The notes under the pieces were generated by a model, which did no database searches, was not told the origin of the DNA, and saw only the letters and a program-made list of their open reading frames with translations. Of a stretch of DNA of 64,000 nt, positions 41,681-52,143 are shown in pieces. The stretch lies in NCBI RefSeq assembly GCF_001642475.1, contig NW_019174047.1, positions 36,572 to 100,571 on the forward strand. Reading direction: 5' to 3'. This DNA comes from Fonsecaea monophora. Lineage: Eukaryota; Ascomycota; Eurotiomycetes; Chaetothyriales; Herpotrichiellaceae. The position numbers and the translations under genes are program-made. Position 1 is the first letter of the stretch. Every line of letters starts with the position of its first letter.

Positions 41681-44124
41681 CTGTCTCGGCGACTGGCAAC
41701 TTCATCTCGCTGCCGTTCGACGATAGGTATGGATCAAGCCGAATCAACCTCCGGCTCAGGCAGATACAAACCGTTTGCATCTGCACTGAGGGATTCTTGC
41801 ACTCCTATTCAGATCCAATAGCCTAAGCAGGTTATTCTTGTGTCGTTCCGCTGTCTCCTCTTTCGATCATTCCGGACTTCATGTGCGGCCGATGGCACAT
41901 TGTCACACGAAACCCCATTTGTAGCTCCCTGGCCTCGGCTGGCCGCAAGGAACGGTTGGCAAGGATTGGGAAGTAATATTAGGGAAACGGCAATTGTGCA
42001 GGGATTTCCCTGATTGGGGCTTTCGGAGTTGATTGCTACGCATCGTGAACGTAAGTCAATCCGATGTTCAAGGCGAAATGCTGTAACCTCGTATTGTGAA
42101 CGTGTCTATAACTCCATCTTGATGTGACACCCCTATGATCTTAACTGAGCATCACGGAACTATACCACATACGGCCGCGCGCGTAGCGTAATCCTCTAAC
42201 CCACTCGAGTATTTTCGTATTTATCGAAGGGGAGAGTATATAAGAGGCGCGATCAAGATTGATACTTCGTAGCACGAGTTAGCCAGACTATAAGGAGGGA
42301 ACGGAGTCGTACGTGGAGGAGACTACCGAGTATTTCGATTGAAATGTATCAGCCTTCGTTAACTATTAGTTTATACCTCGGTTGATGGCGCAAGTGCTTT
42401 TCATAGAACTCACTAGCCTAACCATTTTATCTTTCCGAGTACGTAATGCTCTTTTGATGCTTTCCCGCATATATTGATGCATTCATAAAGATACCGACTC
42501 AAGCCTCGCAAAGCCGCACATTCCGTCGGCTCGTCAGTTGGCCTAGCGAAGAAAAAGATATCTCCTCATGCAAAGCCGTCGCCAGGTGATATTTGCAGTG
42601 TTTGCCATTCGCTTAGGCCTGTTTTCGCTGGACTCTGGATGCTGTCCGCGGAGCCAATCGAGGACAACCGAAGGGCGTTGAAGGTGATTTGAGGATTGTA
42701 GCAATCTGTGTGAAAGGGTCGGCTGAACCCTGTGAGCTCGCTGTGGAGAAGAGCTCACAAATACAAGGCCTAATAGTCGACGAGTTTATCAGTTTACACT
42801 TTTGGATATTTTGCCAAGGGCAGCGCAGCCTGCACCACCAGCACCGTCGGCACTTCTCCACGTTTGACTTTCCACTGCCAAGTTCCATCATCTTGGTTCA
42901 ATTTCCTCCAGCACGAGCTTGGCTGAATGATGTCCGTTTTAACGATCTCAATAATGAGCGGAGCCAAACGGGGCGGAGGATGTCGGAAAGGCTGGTTTGG
43001 GTAGAAGAAGCCATGGCATGAGGGTGTATGGGGCAGATATTGACCGGCCCGGTTTGGTTCTACCTAATGGGGTGGGAAGTTTCGTAACGACTATGCGACT
43101 GTACCACTTGATTAGCTATTATGCCACGCACATTAAATCGATGACCACTTGAACAGCCTCCGAGCTTATTGGCCGATCACATTGAGCGCTCGGTGTTCAA
43201 AACATGGCAAAATTGGAGGGGCGGGAGGATGAACAGGCCATGGTGCCAGAGATCAAGCGAGGCACCTGGATCGGAAGGAAGTCGCTAGGAGCTACTGCAT
43301 CTGAGCAAGGGTCGAGGAGGGATGAACAACCAAGCAATGTCAAGCTCGCTAGGTCCCGTGGGTGTAGCTGTGGTCGAGGATGATCTTTGGGTATCATTAG
43401 GCCTGATTGATTGTCCTGTGGAAAAAGAGGGGCGCAGGAGGAAGAGGAGGAGGAGGGCACGAGGGGTGTGTATCTCATGAGCGAGCGCTCCCAATTTTCT
43501 GGCAGCACCTGAAATGTGGTGACACCGCAGACACCTAATTGGGCTCCATTAAGGACTTAGTCAGGTAGCCTAACTACCTAGGTACAAAGCTCGGTCAGTA
43601 CCTGGGCGTGCTGAGCTTGTTGGCTCGCTGTCCCCGCCTTGTACGCGTTTCTTCTACTCCACCCCACTGTGCACACCACCTTTTCCATCCAATTGTCACC
43701 CAAATTGTAGGAACTTGCTCTCATCATCCCATCCGTCTCTCAGTCATCTGCAGAGACGACCCGAACTTCCCTGGAGCTACCAGAGCTTCGTCATGCCCTG
43801 ACGACAGTTCAGGAATGCGATGAGAGCCTGAGCTTCCTGCTCATCCAATCATCGAACCTGTCACTTCTTGTTTCTTGCATCTCAGCTGCGTTGTCGACCC
43901 CAGCTGCCAGAACAGAATCCTGCACAGCTTGACTGTCTCTTTCGCTCGTCAATCCTCGATTGTCTTTTCTTCTTCCTCACCGCTTTGCCTACTGTCGAAC
44001 GGTACATTGCTAGTTATAACCACGACAGTTTTCCTTTCCTCCCAATACTCTCCATCCTTTCCTCATCTCCATATTACATCTTTCCTTCGAGACTTTGTTC
44101 CTCTCAGAGAAACTAGAAACCAAC
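41681..44124. other. Gene-poor spacer right of the cluster
   Basis: About 2.4 kb with no supported gene. It includes an AT-rich LTR-like patch (about 42123-42525) and a long CT-rich leader directly before the glutamate decarboxylase start. No CGGA-N3-TCCG palindrome is present. Confidence 0.5.
42123..42525. mobile_element. Possible solo LTR or retroelement remnant
   Basis: The patch begins TGTGACACCC, has a TATATAAGAGG box at about 42236-42246, purine-rich tracts, lower GC than its surroundings and ends near CGCACA, the general look of an LTR with TG...CA ends. I could not find a clear target-site duplication or any internal coding remnant, so this is weak. Confidence 0.25.
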
Positions 44125-45879
44125 ATGGTTCACCTAGCCCAAGTGACGAGTGATCCTAACAAAGGCCACCGTAGTGAATTCGGACCCCCAAAACGTCGGG
44201 CTTCAGTGGTTCCTGGCCTCGAGCACATCTCTCTCGAACCTCCCGGGGAAGATGAGTTCTCCACTTCTGTTTACGGTTCCCGCTTTGCTGCGGAGGATCT
44301 CCCCTCCCACGAGATCCCTGAGAAGGAGATGCCAAAAGAGATCGCATATCGTATGATCAAAGACGAGCTTAGTCTTGACGGCAACCCTATGTTGAAGTGA
44401 GTTGTTGAACAGCCACGAAGCTCCAAGGTTGAAGTTGACAAGACTCTGTCACTAGCTTGGCCAGCTTTGTCACAACATTCATGGTACGTTTCCCGATGCC
44501 ACTTTATGTAAACTTGAGCGCCGACTTACCGTCTGTAATCAGGAAGATGAAGCCGAGAAGCTCATGACCGATGCCTTTTCCAAGAACTTCATTGACTACG
44601 AGGAATACCCCCAGTCGGCCGAGATTCAAAACCGGTGTGTCAACATGATTGCACGTCTCTTCAACGCCCCCGAGACTGAAGGCGGGAAGAACGCAATGGG
44701 AACCTCCACAATCGGGTCAAGCGAGGCCATCATGCTGGCTGTCCTTGCCATGAAGAAGAGGTGGGCAAACAAGCGTAAAGCCGAAGGGAAGGATTTCTCA
44801 AGACCCAACCTGGTCATGAACAGCGCTGTCCAGGTGTGCTGGGAAAAGGCGGCTCGGTACTTTGACGTTGAGGAGAAATACGTGTACTGTACCGAGGACC
44901 GCTATGTCATTGACCCAGAAGAGGCTGTCAACCTGATCGACGAGAATACGATCGGCATTTGTACGATTCTCGGGCTGACCTATACTGGCGAGTACGAGGA
45001 CACCCAAATGATCAACGACCTGCTCGTGGAGAGAGATATTGACTGCCCGATTCACGTGGATGCAGCATCCGGCGGCTTTGTCGCTCCATTCGTCAATCCC
45101 AACCTGGTCTGGGACTTCCGCCTGGAGAAGGTTGTCAGCATCAATGTCTCCGGTCACAAATATGGTTTGGTCTACCCTGGTGTCGGCTGGGTTGTCTGGA
45201 GATCACCCGAGTACTTGCCCAAAGAACTCGTCTTCAACATCAACTATCTCGGCGCCGACCAGGCTTCTTTTACCTTGAACTTCAGCAAAGGAGCTAGCCA
45301 CGTCATTGGCCAGTACTATCAAATGATCCGACTTGGCAAGAGAGGTTATCGTAGTATCATGCTCAATCTCACACGCACCTCAGACTATTTGGCTGCTCAG
45401 CTCAGAGCCCTAGGGTTCATCATCATGTCCCCCGGTGGAGGCCGATCCCTTCCCGTGGTTGCATTCCGTCTTGACCCGGACAATGAGCAGATGTTTGACG
45501 AATTTGCCATTGCCCACCAGCTTCGAGAACGTGGATGGATTATCCCTGCCTACACAATGGCCCCTCACAGCGAGAGCCTCAAATTGATGCGTGTTGTGGT
45601 CCGCGAAGACTTCAGCAAGCAGCGCTGCGATGCCCTGGTCACCGATATTAAGATGGCACTGCAAGTGCTTGGAGAGATGGACAAGAAGACCATGGAGCGT
45701 TACCAAGAGTACGTTGTACCCTCTAACCTCGTTTTGCCTTTCCAGGTATCCTGACCATTGGCAGACACGTGAAGAAGCATCACACTAAGACTGGAAGAAA
45801 CGGTCGCAATGTCGCGGCTTACAAAGACGAGAATCACTCTCTGCAGGGCAAACATGGGAAGACGCATGCTATCTGCTAG
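44125..45879 (+). CDS. gad: Glutamate decarboxylase
   Basis: Four exons: 44125-44396, 44456-44483, 44543-45708 and 45765-45879; 526 residues. The 28-base second exon restores NLASFVTTFM, and the last junction skips an in-frame stop and yields HVKKHHTKTGRNGRN and the conserved end KDENHSLQGKHGKTHAIC, which confirms it. PLP group II decarboxylase motifs: GSSEAIMLA, HVDAASGGFVAPF and the Schiff-base Lys306 in SGHKYGLVYPG. It turns glutamate into GABA in the cytosol, the first step of the GABA shunt. It lies 2.4 kb beyond the cluster and its promoter lacks the palindrome, so it is probably not part of that regulon despite the GABA-type permease nearby. Expected length and certain identity. Confidence 0.96.
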
Positions 45880-46526
45880 TTGATTCCTTAGGCCAATCTT
45901 CCGTACCCCTGGAGAAGAATGTGCCTGGACAAATCAACTCTCTCTCTCTCTCTCTCTTTGGGGTGGAGAAAACAGCAGCGAGATGATTTCATGATTGGAT
46001 AAAGACCTAAAAAATGTCATAGTGAAAATGTGCGGCACCACATCTGGGATCTTGCCAACTAGGAGCCAAATGTCGATGCACGCCTTTAAAAGTCCCTGCG
46101 AACCATTTGTTGTAAGCTGCATCTCGTGCTTTGAGTCGCGTTGAAATTGTCAACATCGGCCGGCCAATTGAGAGTTGGCGTTACCAGTTTTGGTAACAAA
46201 ACATTAACGTGGCCATTGATTGGTCGATGATCGAGGGCGGCACAGTCTTCCATCCACCGCAGAGCATGTGATGACGCTTCCTTCAATATTGCCATTGTAT
46301 GATCTCGTCGGTGACGAGGAGCTAGACTTGATCGCAGTCAATGACGCAATGTTATCATTCTGTGTCACCGGCTGTCTGCATACTGTCACCATCTAATGCC
46401 CATCTTACTAGGCCTGACTTCTTTCATCTACCAAATACTTACATACCTGATACAGCGTTAGCAAATCGTGGAAACTGTTGACTACTTACTTTTCTCTACC
46501 CCTGACAGCTTAGTCTACGAGCAAAG
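45880..46526. other. Intergenic region with CT microsatellite
   Basis: About 650 bases, containing a TC dinucleotide run at about 45939-45957 just after the decarboxylase and the promoter of the small glycine-rich gene. Confidence 0.5.
45939..45957. repeat. (TC)n dinucleotide microsatellite
   Basis: About nine TC units in the 3' flank of the glutamate decarboxylase gene. Confidence 0.85.
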
Positions 46527-47042
46527 ATGACGCCCAACATCACCAAGGGTCAGACCGACACCTCCAAGTTCATGGGACAAGGACCCACGTCCAAGGAGGA
46601 ACACCCACACAATAACCCCGTCATGCAGTACAATCCTGCCCCGGGTGCTAAGGTGAGTCAATGATAAAAAGAGGTGGAAATGTGGCTGGACGCTTTTCTC
46701 GCGTCGTTTGATCCGATGCTTCCCTCTCTCCTGTTCCTCCAAGTCCAGAGTCTTCAATTGCTGTACTGACAGTGCCATTTCTATTTGCTATAGGCCCCGA
46801 TGCTGAGCGCTGAGGGTTCGGTCGGCAAGCAATTCACGGCAAAGTGAGTGAATCACGCTGGGTTCGCAGCCTCTTGAGCGATGCAAACCTCTAACATTTG
46901 ACAAAAATCCAGTGGTGCGATTGGTGGCACAGCACAAAAGATTGGAGGTCCGTTGGATCAGAATGGAATGGTTGGGGGCATGTTCAAAGAAGACGGCGCG
47001 ATTGGCGGGACTGTGAACAAGATTGCCGGTGGGAAATCATAA
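46527..47042 (+). CDS. Small glycine-rich hypothetical protein
   Basis: Three exons, 46527-46652, 46794-46843 and 46913-47042, give 101 residues with consistent phases. No signal peptide or membrane helix. The first half is polar (Pro/Asn/His/Lys), the second half repeats a Gly-Ala-Ile-Gly-Gly-Thr unit twice (NGAIGGTAQKIGG and DGAIGGTVNKIAGG) separated by a GMVGGMF segment. The hydrophilic, Gly-rich, repeat-bearing build resembles LEA-like or stress-induced small fungal proteins, but I cannot name a family. The clean splice sites and the repeat that spans only coding sequence argue for a real gene. Confidence 0.7.
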
Positions 47043-47182
47043 ATTGCAAACGACAAAGCGAGAATCGACGACGCGGCAACGTTCGAGGTTATCTGTGTAA
47101 ATATATCTGGCGTCAAAGGTGTATAGACTCAGAGAATGGTGGTGCCGATGGCATGCCTCCAGTGTCGCCTGGCACGGCAGCT

Positions 47183-48196
47183 TCATGGGAAATAAACCAT
47201 GCCATGAGCGCCCTGACACAAATTTGAGGATTTGCTCCGCTCCGTGTCCACCACAAGCTCCTTGAGAACCTCCATTCCTGACATCTTGATCACGGACACT
47301 GTCCCAGCGAGGATATTCGCGGTGAATCCGAGCTCGCCATCTGCAGAAGCACGCAGAGTTAATGGCATGCCCCCTATCTTGGTCGCGCCAACCAGGGTGT
47401 GTGAGTCCGGATCATACACTGCCAGCCTTCCCTCTATGGCCGAGCCATCAGGAGACAGATACTCGCCCACAAGAATCTTTCCGTTCCCTGTAACATATGT
47501 TGATTGGGCCGGGTAGTCCAATGGAATCCTGGAAACGATCTTGTCCGTCGCAGTGTCGATGACCAGAACTTCGGGGTTCTCTTGAGCCTTGCCCAACTGA
47601 GTGCCGGGTGTTGGAAAGTAGGCATGTTTACCGTCAAGGGAGATGGAACACTCCTCTGTTCCCTTAGGCGTTTCGATCCTGCCAATCATCTGTTGGTTCT
47701 CCAAGTCAAGGACCGAGATGAAAGGCGCTGTTTTGTTACAGGTGAAGGCCTTTTTGCCGTCAGGGGTCACCACGAACCAATGCGTCTTGGTCGAGCTCCC
47801 GACTTGTTTGATGACTTTGCGAGTTTCGAGGTCGATCCCAACTATTCCTCCGCTCGACCCGGTTTCGTGCACCTCATAGCTGTACCACAGGATGTCTCTC
47901 TCTGCGTCAAGAACTAGACCATGAGGACCAAGTGCCGGCTTTGTTTCAATAACATCGATCACCTCTTTCTTGTCCGGGTCAATAACCGAGATCTGGTGGC
48001 CATTGTCTCCGTGAGACCAGAAGTGTCCATGATGGTAGGCGTGGCTGCAGTACATGACCTTTCGCTTGCCATCAAACACCAGCTCATGCGGTTCTGGGAT
48101 GAGGTCTGGCATGTATGCAGTCCTCTCGCCCGACCTAAGGTCGAAAAAACTGATCGAACTGCCAGATTGGCTAACAACAGCCAACGTTCCGGACAT
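47183..48196 (-). CDS. YVTN/cytochrome-D1-type beta-propeller protein
   Basis: One exon of 337 residues from the ATG at 48196. About seven blades can be followed, each with a V-x-D-x(1-2)-T/K-x-x-V-I pattern: ISVIDPDKKEVIDVI, VGIDLETRKVIKQV, ISVLDLENQQMIGRI, VLVIDTATDKIVSRI and LAVYDPDSHTLVGAT. This is the YVTN-repeat/Lactonase-like beta-propeller superfamily, a soluble fold that may be enzymatic (lactonase) or a binding scaffold. There is no signal peptide or heme-binding motif. The His-rich loop in blade 2 (SHAYHHGHFWSHGDNGH) could bind metal. No specific function can be given. It is convergent with the small glycine-rich gene, only 140 bases away. Confidence 0.82.
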   Translation of the reverse strand: MSGTLAVVSQSGSSISFFDLRSGERTAYMPDLIPEPHELVFDGKRKVMYCSHAYHHGHFWSHGDNGHQISVIDPDKKEVIDVIETKPALGPHGLVLDAERDILWYSYEVHETGSSGGIVGIDLETRKVIKQVGSSTKTHWFVVTPDGKKAFTCNKTAPFISVLDLENQQMIGRIETPKGTEECSISLDGKHAYFPTPGTQLGKAQENPEVLVIDTATDKIVSRIPLDYPAQSTYVTGNGKILVGEYLSPDGSAIEGRLAVYDPDSHTLVGATKIGGMPLTLRASADGELGFTANILAGTVSVIKMSGMEVLKELVVDTERSKSSNLCQGAHGMVYFP

Positions 48197-48918
48197 GATG
48201 CGAATCGATTGGATGGACAAAGGGTCGAAATCTTACAAAAGTGAGGTAGAGCTCCAAGGTCTGTTTGATAGGAGGCCCTGGAGCCATGTTGCCCGTCATT
48301 TATATCGGTAAGACTTGCACTGGCATTGTGTTCCCATCTGATCCATGCTCCAGCATTGTTACTTCGGCCGAAGCGGTGTCACCTCGCTTGTATCGCTTTG
48401 GAGAGAAATCTTCGCAGGGTCGTCCAGGTACTATCTCCGATTCGTCGCTTCTCGGCCGAACCATCCTATAGCAGAGTAGGAGAAATGTATCCAGTATGGC
48501 TTGGTGAGATGAGAGTTTTCTGTATCGTGCGAGGGTTCGAGGCTAGGTAGACTTGACGTCCATTGAAAAATGAACGCAGGAAGGTGTTAAGATTAAGGCG
48601 GCGGGGCATTCCAAGAAATTCCCGCTTCACGATTCCACCAGAGTAAAAGCGGCATCCGATCTCTTATTGGCGGAGTTGAGGATCTGCGGTTTCCTCGCCC
48701 AACTCATTCCCTTACTCCCTCCCCACCATTTCTATTTCAATGTACGGAAGCACTGTACGAGGTATGCGCTCTGTCTCAATCACCACCACCACTACAACCA
48801 TTGCTGCTGGCCGCCATCTGGTCAGGAGTTGGACTACCACCGCCTCGTCTTCACCACTGCCCAGTGTGCCCTCAATGTCTCTGCCCCCTACCTATCCCGA
48901 CTAGATACCCTTAAAGCC
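48197..48918. other. Divergent intergenic region
   Basis: About 720 bases between the beta-propeller gene and the F-box gene. The F-box frame is open back to 48667, but those 84 codons look like leader, with a CACCACCACCAC stretch and no domain. Confidence 0.45.
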
Positions 48919-50301
48919 ATGGCGGGATATAAAGAAGGCCAAAGACTCGTCCTCCTCGACCTCCCAGATGAGGTCCTCGCAGAAATTGTCGAGTGGCTAC
49001 CAACGCGTCATATCAAGGGCAACGCAGTCAAGGCTTTTCGCGCGACATGCAGTGAGGCATTCCGTGTATGTGATCCTCTTTGGTGGAGACATCTCTCGAT
49101 CCATTGTCTCTCGAAATGCAGCCGAATCAAGGAATTTCTGAGTCGCCATCCGCGCCGGTATCTCTATGTCCGGGTCCTGGAATTTGGGCCGGACTACCGA
49201 GATTTGGCAGAAACGGATAACTTCCACCAAGAGTTGGCAGCGATTGCCTCGCTATGCCCCAACCTGGAACATTTGTGCATCCAGCAATGCAATACCCTGG
49301 CAATTTTGGCCCTCAGGAACCAGGTCATGGTATGGGAAACAGAACTGGCTTCTCAGTTTGGATCGTTCAATTTCGACAAGCTGCGATACTGCTATGCCAC
49401 GCTTTGGCTCTTGCGACCCAGACTACAACGGCCATTGATTCTACCTCTGCTGGGTGCGCGGCGACTTGTCGACCTGACCCTCGAATGCTCCGATCTTCGT
49501 CAACTCGGACTGGATTCCATTCCCATGCACTCCACAGCTCTTGAGAGGCTCAGGCTTTCCATGTGTCGGCTCGACCAGCCCACCCTCGCCGCCATTCTTG
49601 GTATTCCTCGCTCGCTGGCTACGTTTGAAATCACTCCGCAGGTTCATCACAACTACGATCGTTCCACTGAAGTAGAAGGTTATCGCCTCCTTCTGCAAGC
49701 TGTGGAGCTCCTCATCCGCTCTCAGCCAAATCTAATATCTCTTGGACTGACATTCCGGGACGGTTCGAGGTTCGAGTCTGGGGTATTGAATGATTTATTC
49801 GACTTTTCCCGGTTGAGCTCGCTCAAGAAGCTCACCATCCACGCAACGAACACCAGTGCTTTCAGACCGTATAGACAGGGCCTTGTGGCCGATTTCTTGT
49901 GGTGCCCGATGAATGCCCTCGATAAGCTGCCTGCTAGCCTCAAGGACATCTTTCTCGTGTCTGAGACAGAAGACATCGACCTGGATGGGTTGTCGGAAGC
50001 CCTGCTCGAACAGCGCACCGCGGGGAAGAGCCTTCCTGCCTCACTGCGGCTATATTGTGATGTAGAGATGGTCCACGAACAGATCTTCACAGAGACGGAG
50101 CAGCATGAAGACGATACAAGTCCTCGAGCCATCGACATTCTCATGATGCAGCTTTCGTTTGTTCAGGTCAAGTATTCGAAGCAATGGGCCGTGATTGACC
50201 GAGAGGGAAGAGTTCCGCGTGTTTACAATTACCTCGAATCGCTAGAAGCGAACAAAACAGCCGACGGCGTCAGCGTCAAACGATCGCTAGAACAATCCTA
50301 A
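48919..50301 (+). CDS. F-box protein with leucine-rich C-terminal region
   Basis: One exon of 460 residues from ATG 48919 (MAGYKEGQRLV). The F-box motif LVLLDLPDEVLAEIVEWLP is at about residues 10-28 and continues over KAFRATCSEAFRVCDPLWWRHL. The rest contains irregular leucine-rich segments (CPNLEHLCIQQC, RRLVDLTLECSDLRQLGLDS, ALERLRLSMCRL, LSSLKKLTIHAT), the usual substrate-reading region of F-box/LRR proteins. Such proteins link a target to the SCF ubiquitin ligase through Skp1. The target is not visible. Fungal accessory genomes hold many fast-evolving members, and this one sits beside a repeat-bearing, gene-poor stretch. Confidence 0.85.
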   Translation: MAGYKEGQRLVLLDLPDEVLAEIVEWLPTRHIKGNAVKAFRATCSEAFRVCDPLWWRHLSIHCLSKCSRIKEFLSRHPRRYLYVRVLEFGPDYRDLAETDNFHQELAAIASLCPNLEHLCIQQCNTLAILALRNQVMVWETELASQFGSFNFDKLRYCYATLWLLRPRLQRPLILPLLGARRLVDLTLECSDLRQLGLDSIPMHSTALERLRLSMCRLDQPTLAAILGIPRSLATFEITPQVHHNYDRSTEVEGYRLLLQAVELLIRSQPNLISLGLTFRDGSRFESGVLNDLFDFSRLSSLKKLTIHATNTSAFRPYRQGLVADFLWCPMNALDKLPASLKDIFLVSETEDIDLDGLSEALLEQRTAGKSLPASLRLYCDVEMVHEQIFTETEQHEDDTSPRAIDILMMQLSFVQVKYSKQWAVIDREGRVPRVYNYLESLEANKTADGVSVKRSLEQS

Positions 50302-52143
50302 CTCGGTTGAGCTGGAAGCGCGCGCTCTGATAGAACCTACGGATTTTTTAATCCATCGCGTTGGTTGACTTTACCAGGTGCCACATGAGATGAACAGTTT
50401 GGGCACGGCTGCACTAGATGTGTGAAAGGCTACGAGGGTGGTCAAGTTATCGCCATCACGAACACAGAGTTTTATGACCTTGGTGAAAACACTGGCGCTC
50501 AAAACGAAGTGGATGGCAAAGTCGCATTCGGAATCGATATACTTAAGCCGGACTGCTACGAACAAACTGCTACGAACAAACTGCTACGAACAAACTGCTA
50601 CGAACAAACTGCTACGAACAAACTGCTACGAACAAACTGCTACGAACAAACTGCTACGAATGAACTGCTACGAAGAAATCATGGGGGGTTTATGTCGCTA
50701 CAAAAACAGTCTCTTTGGGCACACCCTGCAGCACTTTCAGGTCGAAACACATTCTTCTTCTTATATGCGTTTTGTCGGTGACCAAGACGAATGTCATCCT
50801 AGCCTGACGATTGTTAGAATCTGGCTTGCTCGGTGCTGGGAAGAGGCAGGGTGCATCTCGAGCTGGAGTTCAAACAACAGGATGATCGGGAAAAGCCGCA
50901 GCCAGGGGCTTTATGATTATAGCCCCAATAGTAGTGATGCATTATATTAATGATTAGTGGTAGATATATGCCCTCTCCTTGGGGGAACAAGGGGGAAAGT
51001 GCTTCGAATTAGCTATCTCGGTATGTTCTCGATAAGTGTAAGTCTATCATCCTCGTCTTTGTTGTTTGGTAAAGTAATCACTCAGCACGGAGGATTTCAA
51101 CGGCGCGACAGACTCGATCGTGTATATTGCTTACTCGTTTTCTCCCAGGCTTTCTTCCCCATGAAATCTTTTCTCCCTGGGACGTTAGTCTCCAGCTCTC
51201 CAGCTCTCCAGATCGATATGTGGTATGTACAGCGTAAAAATAGAACGGGGCCACCAGGGGGGATATGGGTAACGTGTGAGGATCCATGTAGCCTATCGGC
51301 CTATCTAGGGCCTTACGCCTCTGCGGAGCAAACCTCCGTGACGAACGAGTATCTCGCGAGTATCAAGTGAGAGAATCTGTCTTTTGCACCAAAAGAACAT
51401 ACAGTACGGCGCTAACGGTTTCGCAGGCTCTATTGGATGCAGAGAATATCTAATGTTAGCCTTTCTGACCCCTTTTTCAAAAGTAGGATATGTATGAACA
51501 AGGTTAAGAGCTGGTGTCTAGACCGGACGAAAGGCTAACAGGGGGAAGAGCACAGGGAGGGGAGAGACATCGGACCCTGCATTGTTTAGTGCTGGGAGAC
51601 TTTGCGCGAAAGTTCAGAAACTGTGTGTGAACCCTTTTTGTGCGGCATATGCAAGGGGAGGGAGGAGGTATGGGGTGCAGGGGGTGACCAGGGGGAAAAG
51701 AGAACATGGCGAATCACCTGCACACCATGTCGTTATCGTCTCGACTCTTGTCGGGTAGACGCGGTAGGGGTGCAGTAGGAGGGGTCTTGTGGAAATTTTT
51801 GCACAGCCACACCATGAAGCATATGCACGTTGTCGATCACTTCTCTATGTCGGCGGGGCGGCGACTGTTCTCGACCTACCTCTGGATCGCGGTATGCTTT
51901 GGACGGGGCTCTGTCGACATCGATCACTTCACTCACGGTAGTTGGAAGAAAGTCCCTGTGCTGGATGTGAGAAGCGTACCGCCAGCCGAAACCGGCAGGG
52001 ACTGCACATGTGAAGTTTCCCTTTCTTCACTTTTTGTCACATATCTCATATCTGCCTCACCGTTGCACGCGGAAAGCTGCCCTTTTGTAGCCATCCCAAA
52101 TGCCCTCCATACCAACTCTGGCTACTCTCCTAGCGCACGCCAC
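50302..52143. other. Repeat-bearing, AT-rich gene-poor region
   Basis: 1.8 kb without a supported gene. It has the 14-bp tandem repeat at 50555-50680 and, at about 50940-51460, sequence of different composition (AT-rich with TATATA words) that looks like old mobile DNA, though no coding remnant is recognisable. Confidence 0.45.
50555..50680. repeat. 14-bp tandem repeat, nine units
   Basis: Seven perfect head-to-tail copies of GCTACGAACAAACT (50555-50652) followed by two degenerate copies (starting 50653 and 50667). The unit length is not a multiple of three, so every frame reads the same peptide rotation without a stop; this gives false open frames. Interpreted as a minisatellite. Confidence 0.95.

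Noticed and set aside
42613..42891. Cys-rich minus-strand frame in the right spacer (possible zinc protein)
   Set aside because: Cysteine spacing does not fit a known finger, there is no start context or splicing support, and it overlaps a plus-strand frame equally long.
50422..50950. Open frames across 50422-50950
   Set aside because: Their length comes from the 14-bp tandem repeat, which is stop-free in all frames.
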